Source of the DNA: Eutreptiella sp. 'Long Island Sound 2002'
Lineage: Eukaryota > Euglenozoa > Euglenophyceae > Eutreptiales > Eutreptiaceae
Length of the DNA stretch: 64,000 nt
Direction of reading: 5' to 3'
Assembly: GCA_964036045.1 (NCBI GenBank)
Contig: OZ038379.1
Coordinates: 109,651,768-109,715,767 of the forward strand
Part shown: positions 60,171-64,000 of the stretch, piece after piece
Layout: each line of letters begins with the position of its first letter
How positions within the stretch are numbered: position 1 is the stretch's first letter
Program-made: the position numbers and the translations under genes
The notes under the pieces: model-generated
Seen by the model: the letters and a program-made list of their open reading frames with translations, nothing else
Told to the model about the DNA's origin: nothing
Database searches by the model: none

Positions 60171-62758
60171 TTAGCGCTTGCGCAGACCAGATGCACGGGG
60201 CTTCTTAGCACCTGTGTTAGCAGGAGGCTTGGCAGGGGCTGCAGCACCCGGCTTGGCAGTGGCAGAGTTCTGTGACTGTGTGTTTCCACCCTGGGATGGT
60301 GAAAAACGATTCACAAAAGTATTCATACCTTTGCCAGTAAGGGCAACAGTGCCTAAGGAGGAAGCTGGGGTGGCTTGAGCGCATTGCGTGCCACTGGGTG
60401 AGGGGGCAGGGGCAGTTTTGGGTTTCTTCTTTGGAGTGTGTGTCTCTGGTTGCGACTCTGCCTCCCCATCTTGCTCCTCAGGATCCTCATCTACATACCT
60501 AACCCCAGAACAATCCACAGGAAAACCTGCCCCCAAGTCGTGGTACACATCCTCCCATGACTTGGGGGGCCACGTGTCGGCGTTGGTGATACCTGCTCTG
60601 ATGAGCTGAACAAACTCATCGGGCACAACAGTCTCCTCACCCAAAAGGGCACACACAACATTACAGTCCTTGGAAAACCTGGTAGACATCATGCTTGCAA
60701 AATACACAGACAGAGTCCCCAGCAAAAACCAGTTGCCTGCCCGTTCTGGGACCGGAACCAGGCTCAAAAGAAATGAGAATATTTCAACAGGCATCACAGA
60801 CGACATGGGTCCTTCACCAAAAGCCACGTAACGGGGCAGCCTGTTATCAAAGGCAGTGGCAGAACAAATGGAAACCAGATGGGACGTAGAAGTGTACAGC
60901 GGGGTCTTGCTTGACAAATTGTAAAGTGCAACATCACACTGATACATATCCTCAGCCACAGTGGCCTTCAAAGCAGCAACAGTGGCTTTCACATCAGCAG
61001 ACTCACCCGCAATGAACACAGGCACACCGGACAAATGCAGCTGCGCAACCAGGTTATGCAAACCAGTTGTATAGAGGCGGGGCACCTCAATGACACAAGC
61101 AGCAAAGGGTAGTGAACTAATGATACTGGGAACAGGGACTCCACAACGCATTGCCATGAGTTCCACACGGCCTGACTCTGCAATGAGTTTGCCTGTGCTT
61201 GACTCAACGAGGGACTCCCTAGCACACTGGATACTGACCAGACCAGTATCACATTTTTCACAAACAGGCTTAGCAACAGGCTTCTGCAACAATCCCCGCA
61301 ACCCCTCATATTTGGGTTCCTTCCAAAGAGGGGCCTTAATTACTGCTGACCATGGGGGCCAGGGGTTTTCTTCAGTCCAGGTCCAACTGCCATAGGCTAC
61401 CTTCAGGTGTGATGCAATAGCGCACTCCCTTTTGGCCATCTCCATAGTACCAAGTGTAGCTGCAGACAGGTGGTAGCACAGGGTGGGCTCCTATTGTGCA
61501 TTAAGTGAACAACACACAAGCTGGCCGACATTTCGGCCAGGTCGGTCGATTTATTCGAATACAAACCCCTGTTTGACCAAAACATACCTCTGGTGTAGTT
61601 CACAAGCCCATTGGTAACCGCCTCGGGATGAAGAATGTGCCAAGACCACATCTGGGCCTTTTTAACATCTTTTATAATTTTTTTGAGACCAGGTAGGGTA
61701 CTTTTTGTCCCATCCATGTAACCTACGATCTCGCGAAGTCGGTCAGGCGTGATGCCTTCCACTTCCTTGAACGTACCCAGTGCGGGATGTAGTCCACGCT
61801 TTTCCATGGCTGCCATGGCGTCTACTGAAGGAAGACCCACAAATTTCACCAAACGCCCAACGCCACCCCACCGTTTGGCAACAGCACTCTGCATAGGAGA
61901 ACATGTGGAACACAGAAGCTGGCCGAAATTTCGGCCAGGTCGATCGACAAAACCGAATTAATAAACGAAACACACCACAGTGCCTTCCTCGGCAGTAACA
62001 CCACACTCTTCAAGCATAACAGTAATGTGATGGTACAGGGTGTACTCATTGGCATCCTCATCCTCAAGCCTATCCAGGAGTAGGGACATTCGCTCCGATG
62101 TGGTGGATGCTGAGCCAGCAGTGGTCTAGATTTGATGTAAGCCTGCAAGCCGGCGCCTAGTCCACAGGCAGCAGTCCTGTTTGACTTCATAACCACCAAA
62201 TACCGGGGTCCAATCCGGACCCTCCATATTTTTCATCTCAAATTTGGTCTTGTGTTTTTGGGCAGCAGTGTAAACATGCTGACCCCCCAACAAAACCCAG
62301 CGAGTGGCTGTGCAACAGGAATATTCGTAACAGCAGGGTCGAAAATTCAGACGCGAAAACGGTACTATCGAGAAGAATACCACAACACACATACGAGTGA
62401 CTTTATAAAAAAGAAGATCCTGGATGTAATCCACAGGCGGGGCTGCCTTCATATCGTCGTAGCGGCGTTGCACGCGATCATCCGAAATCCTACGGACCTG
62501 CCCAAATTTTCGGTCGTGGTCGATAACAATCTGATCCCACCGAACCTTTATTTTCGTCGTTGACATAACCCAGTCGGATAACTTGATGGAGGATGAGGAA
62601 TTTTTCTTTGGTGCGGCCTTAGGCTTCTTTTGAAGTCCCTCTGTGCTCGCCTGGTCCTCTTGAGACTCGGATTGCACTTGAGATTGCCCATTGTATGCTG
62701 CAGGCTCACCATCTGGCGAAATAGCCATGTCCTGTGATACCCCTCCAGGCTCAGTCAT
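60171..62758 (-). CDS. Five-exon gene of unknown function, 735 residues
   Basis: The exon model on the minus strand is 62758-62395, 62307-62204, 62125-61976, 61888-61588 and 61459-60171, ending in TAA. All junctions are GT-AG and phases agree (total 2,208 coding bases). Introns are 87, 78, 87 and 128 bp. The start is ATG giving MTEPGGVSQDM. The N-terminus is Gln/Ser-rich with a basic patch (KKPKAAPKK). The middle has a CEKC pair and mixed hydrophobic sequence without clear membrane spans. The last ~107 residues are disordered-looking: acidic (DEDPEEQDGE), then Lys/Pro/Ala-rich, ending LRKR, so a nuclear or nucleic-acid-binding protein is plausible. No domain was recognised. It uses only TGG for Trp, as in the standard code. 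An alternative acceptor at 61,505 would break the phase. Confidence 0.75.
61460..61587 (-). other. Intron 4 (128 bp) carrying the palindrome
   Basis: The donor is GTATGT at 61,587 and the acceptor CCACCTGTCTGCAG ends at 61,460, with a pyrimidine-rich tract. The palindrome (one change, CTGGCCGACATTTCGGCCAG on plus) is at 61521-61540. It is flanked on the minus strand by TCGACCGAC and CTTGTGTG, like intron 3. Confidence 0.8.
61889..61975 (-). other. Intron 3 (87 bp) carrying the palindrome
   Basis: The donor is GTGTGT at 61,975 and the acceptor TATGCAG ends at 61,889. It contains a perfect palindrome at 61919-61938, flanked on the minus strand by TCGATCGAC and CTTCTGTG. An in-frame TAA shortly after the donor means retention would truncate the protein. 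Confidence 0.8.
62126..62203 (-). other. Intron 2 (78 bp), no palindrome
   Basis: The donor is GTATTTGG at 62,203 and the acceptor AAATCTAG ends at 62,126. Phase is 0 on both sides. The only in-frame stop if retained is the TAG at its very end. Confidence 0.65.
62308..62394 (-). other. Intron 1 (87 bp), no palindrome
   Basis: The donor is GTATGTGTG at 62,394 and the acceptor GTTGCACAG ends at 62,308. The length is a multiple of three and the retained frame has no stop, so an unspliced form could also be translated. Confidence 0.65.
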
Positions 62759-63128
62759 AAAATAAACGGCTACAAGGCAACATTTCATGAAGGGGAGAGT
62801 TCCCAGATAGCAAATAACAAGCACAGATCAACCAAAAAAGGACCAAAACGGACTGCCTGACAGGAAATTCGGATAACCTGGTCGAAATTTTGGCCAGCAC
62901 TGCTCTGCATGTCAAACCACTGTGTACAAATACCATTCTGAGAGGCTGGCCGAAATTTCGGCCAGAACCTTAAGTCATTTGTGTTCTGGGGGTAGCCATA
63001 TTACAAAACAACAAGTCTGGCCGAAATTTCGGCCAGAAAAACATGAAACAGCAAATAGACACACCAAAATCACTGGCAATGCGTGGCAGAACCCATACCA
63101 CAGTGACAAACACAGCTGCAAACAGAAA
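62759..63128. other. Intergenic region with three palindromes
   Basis: This 370-bp spacer between two minus-strand genes holds the palindrome at 62878-62897 (two changes), 62945-62964 (perfect) and 63017-63036 (perfect). It should contain the 3' end of the upstream gene and the promoter of the five-exon gene. No core promoter motif could be named. Confidence 0.7.
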
Positions 63129-64000
63129 TCAGTCCCAGTCCTGGGTATCCACACCGATGTGTTCCGCCTCATCTAGGGCTTCAAAGGAGGCAACGTTGTC
63201 CGCATCACAATCAATATCCTGGTCACTATCACAAGAGTCGACAGCAATGGAATCATCAGGGGCGGGGGGGGGGGGGTACTGGGAGGGGGGGGGGGGCGGG
63301 GGGGGTACTGGGGGGCCTCTGGCTCGGGGCTTCGGGGGTGGCTTTGGGGGCAAGGCAATTCCACCAGGAGCAGGAGCAGCAGCAGCAGGCGGTGCACGGT
63401 TGGCAGCGCGGATAGAAGCATGTGCAGTACGCAACACCCCTTGCTCGGCAGCAACGGAGTGCATTTGTCTGCAAAAAATCCTCAACACCCTCAGGAACCC
63501 CGGTACGCGCTACCAGATTTTGCATTGCATGCAACAAAACCACTTTTAAACGGTCCGTGGTGATTCGTGTCCTAGACATGGTACCGGGGAACGTCAAATC
63601 CTCAACTGCATCCAGTCTTCTCACCTCAACTTTATAGTCCGGAACGGGAACACAAATGGGCAGGCTCTGTGTATGGGCTGTCAAGATGAATTGTTTAAGA
63701 TTGGCAGAGAACATTGCCACGGATCTCTCAGTCAGCACACCACGCAAAACTTTCTCTCCCGGTTGGACAGGGGGAAGTGTTAGAAATAAATCAGACGACT
63801 GTTGGACACTAGTACAGGCAGTGTTGCGGCCATAGGGGGCTGAGAACCGACTCAGAAGTGCCTCACCCAGCTCCTCAGAGTGGATACACCCTAGGGAGGC
63901 GGAATGCCACTGACTCCAAAACAAAAGAGCAACAGCGGTGGTTTTCACATACTCGGTGGTTAACTGTTCCTCGGGCTTTAGGATGTTCAGCATGAGCAGT
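63129..64000 (-). CDS. Partial gene, proline-rich and acidic C-terminus, unknown
   Basis: The frame is open across the window edge, so the start is not visible. The first ~190 visible residues are a mixed sequence with no recognised domain (for example DRLKVVLLHAMQNLV, TGVPEGVEDFLQ). Near 63,490-63,430 the better coding frame changes, by an indel or an unrecognised short intron. The second part is Ala/Pro-rich (PPKPPPKPRARGPPVPP..., encoded by G-runs on the plus strand at about 63,265-63,310) and then strongly acidic (DSDQDIDCDADN...), ending DTQDWD at TGA 63,129. The G-runs are a likely place for sequencing error. It lies 370 bp upstream of the five-exon gene, in the same orientation. Confidence 0.55.

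Noticed and set aside
61403-61505. Acceptor at AATAG (about 61,505) for intron 4
   Set aside because: It leaves exon 5 out of phase with exon 4; the CTGTCTGCAG acceptor at 61,460 restores the phase and has a better pyrimidine tract.

Overview
This window is eukaryotic nuclear DNA from an organism I cannot name (a protist or alga is most likely). It carries GT-AG spliced genes, long microsatellites, three different non-LTR (LINE-type) retrotransposons and a large tandem array. Nothing looks bacterial, organellar or viral. About 90% of the window is repetitive.

Layout. (1) 1-6,090, minus strand: LINE-A, with an ORF1-like region and an endonuclease/reverse transcriptase/RNase H ORF2. ORF2 keeps one reading frame but is crossed by six stop codons. 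(2) 6,091-7,972: non-coding. (3) 7,973-19,420: LINE-B, an 11-kb, very C-rich element lying between two (CATA)n microsatellites. It has a zinc-ribbon ORF1, an EN-RT-RNaseH-zinc-finger ORF2 and a triplicated 3' end. Its in-frame interruptions are all TGA plus one frameshift at a C-run. (4) 19,451-30,715: LINE-C, whose 5' end consists of 162-bp monomers. It has a decayed ORF1 and EN-RT-RNaseH ORF2, an unusual extra C-terminal region, and a 3' end running into (TA)n. An 87-bp 5'-truncated copy sits just after it. (5) 31,091-58,804: a 28-kb array of about 21 units, each made of the first ~636 bp of LINE-C joined to an unrelated ~510-bp 3' module. Each unit is bounded by a 16-bp inverted repeat and separated from the next by (TA)n. 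Units differ in having 2, 3 or 4 of the 162-bp monomers, and short and long units alternate in part of the array. (6) 59,386-64,000, minus strand: two host-like genes of unknown function. One has five exons whose phases all agree and encodes 735 residues. The other is partial.

The most unusual signals are: a 20-bp palindrome, CTGGCCGAAATTTCGGCCAG, present eight times in 3.2 kb, including inside two of the four introns of the spliced gene (introner-like); the array built from a LINE 5' end with inverted termini; and the association of two LINEs with simple-repeat targets. All function calls rest on motifs read by eye. No database search was possible.
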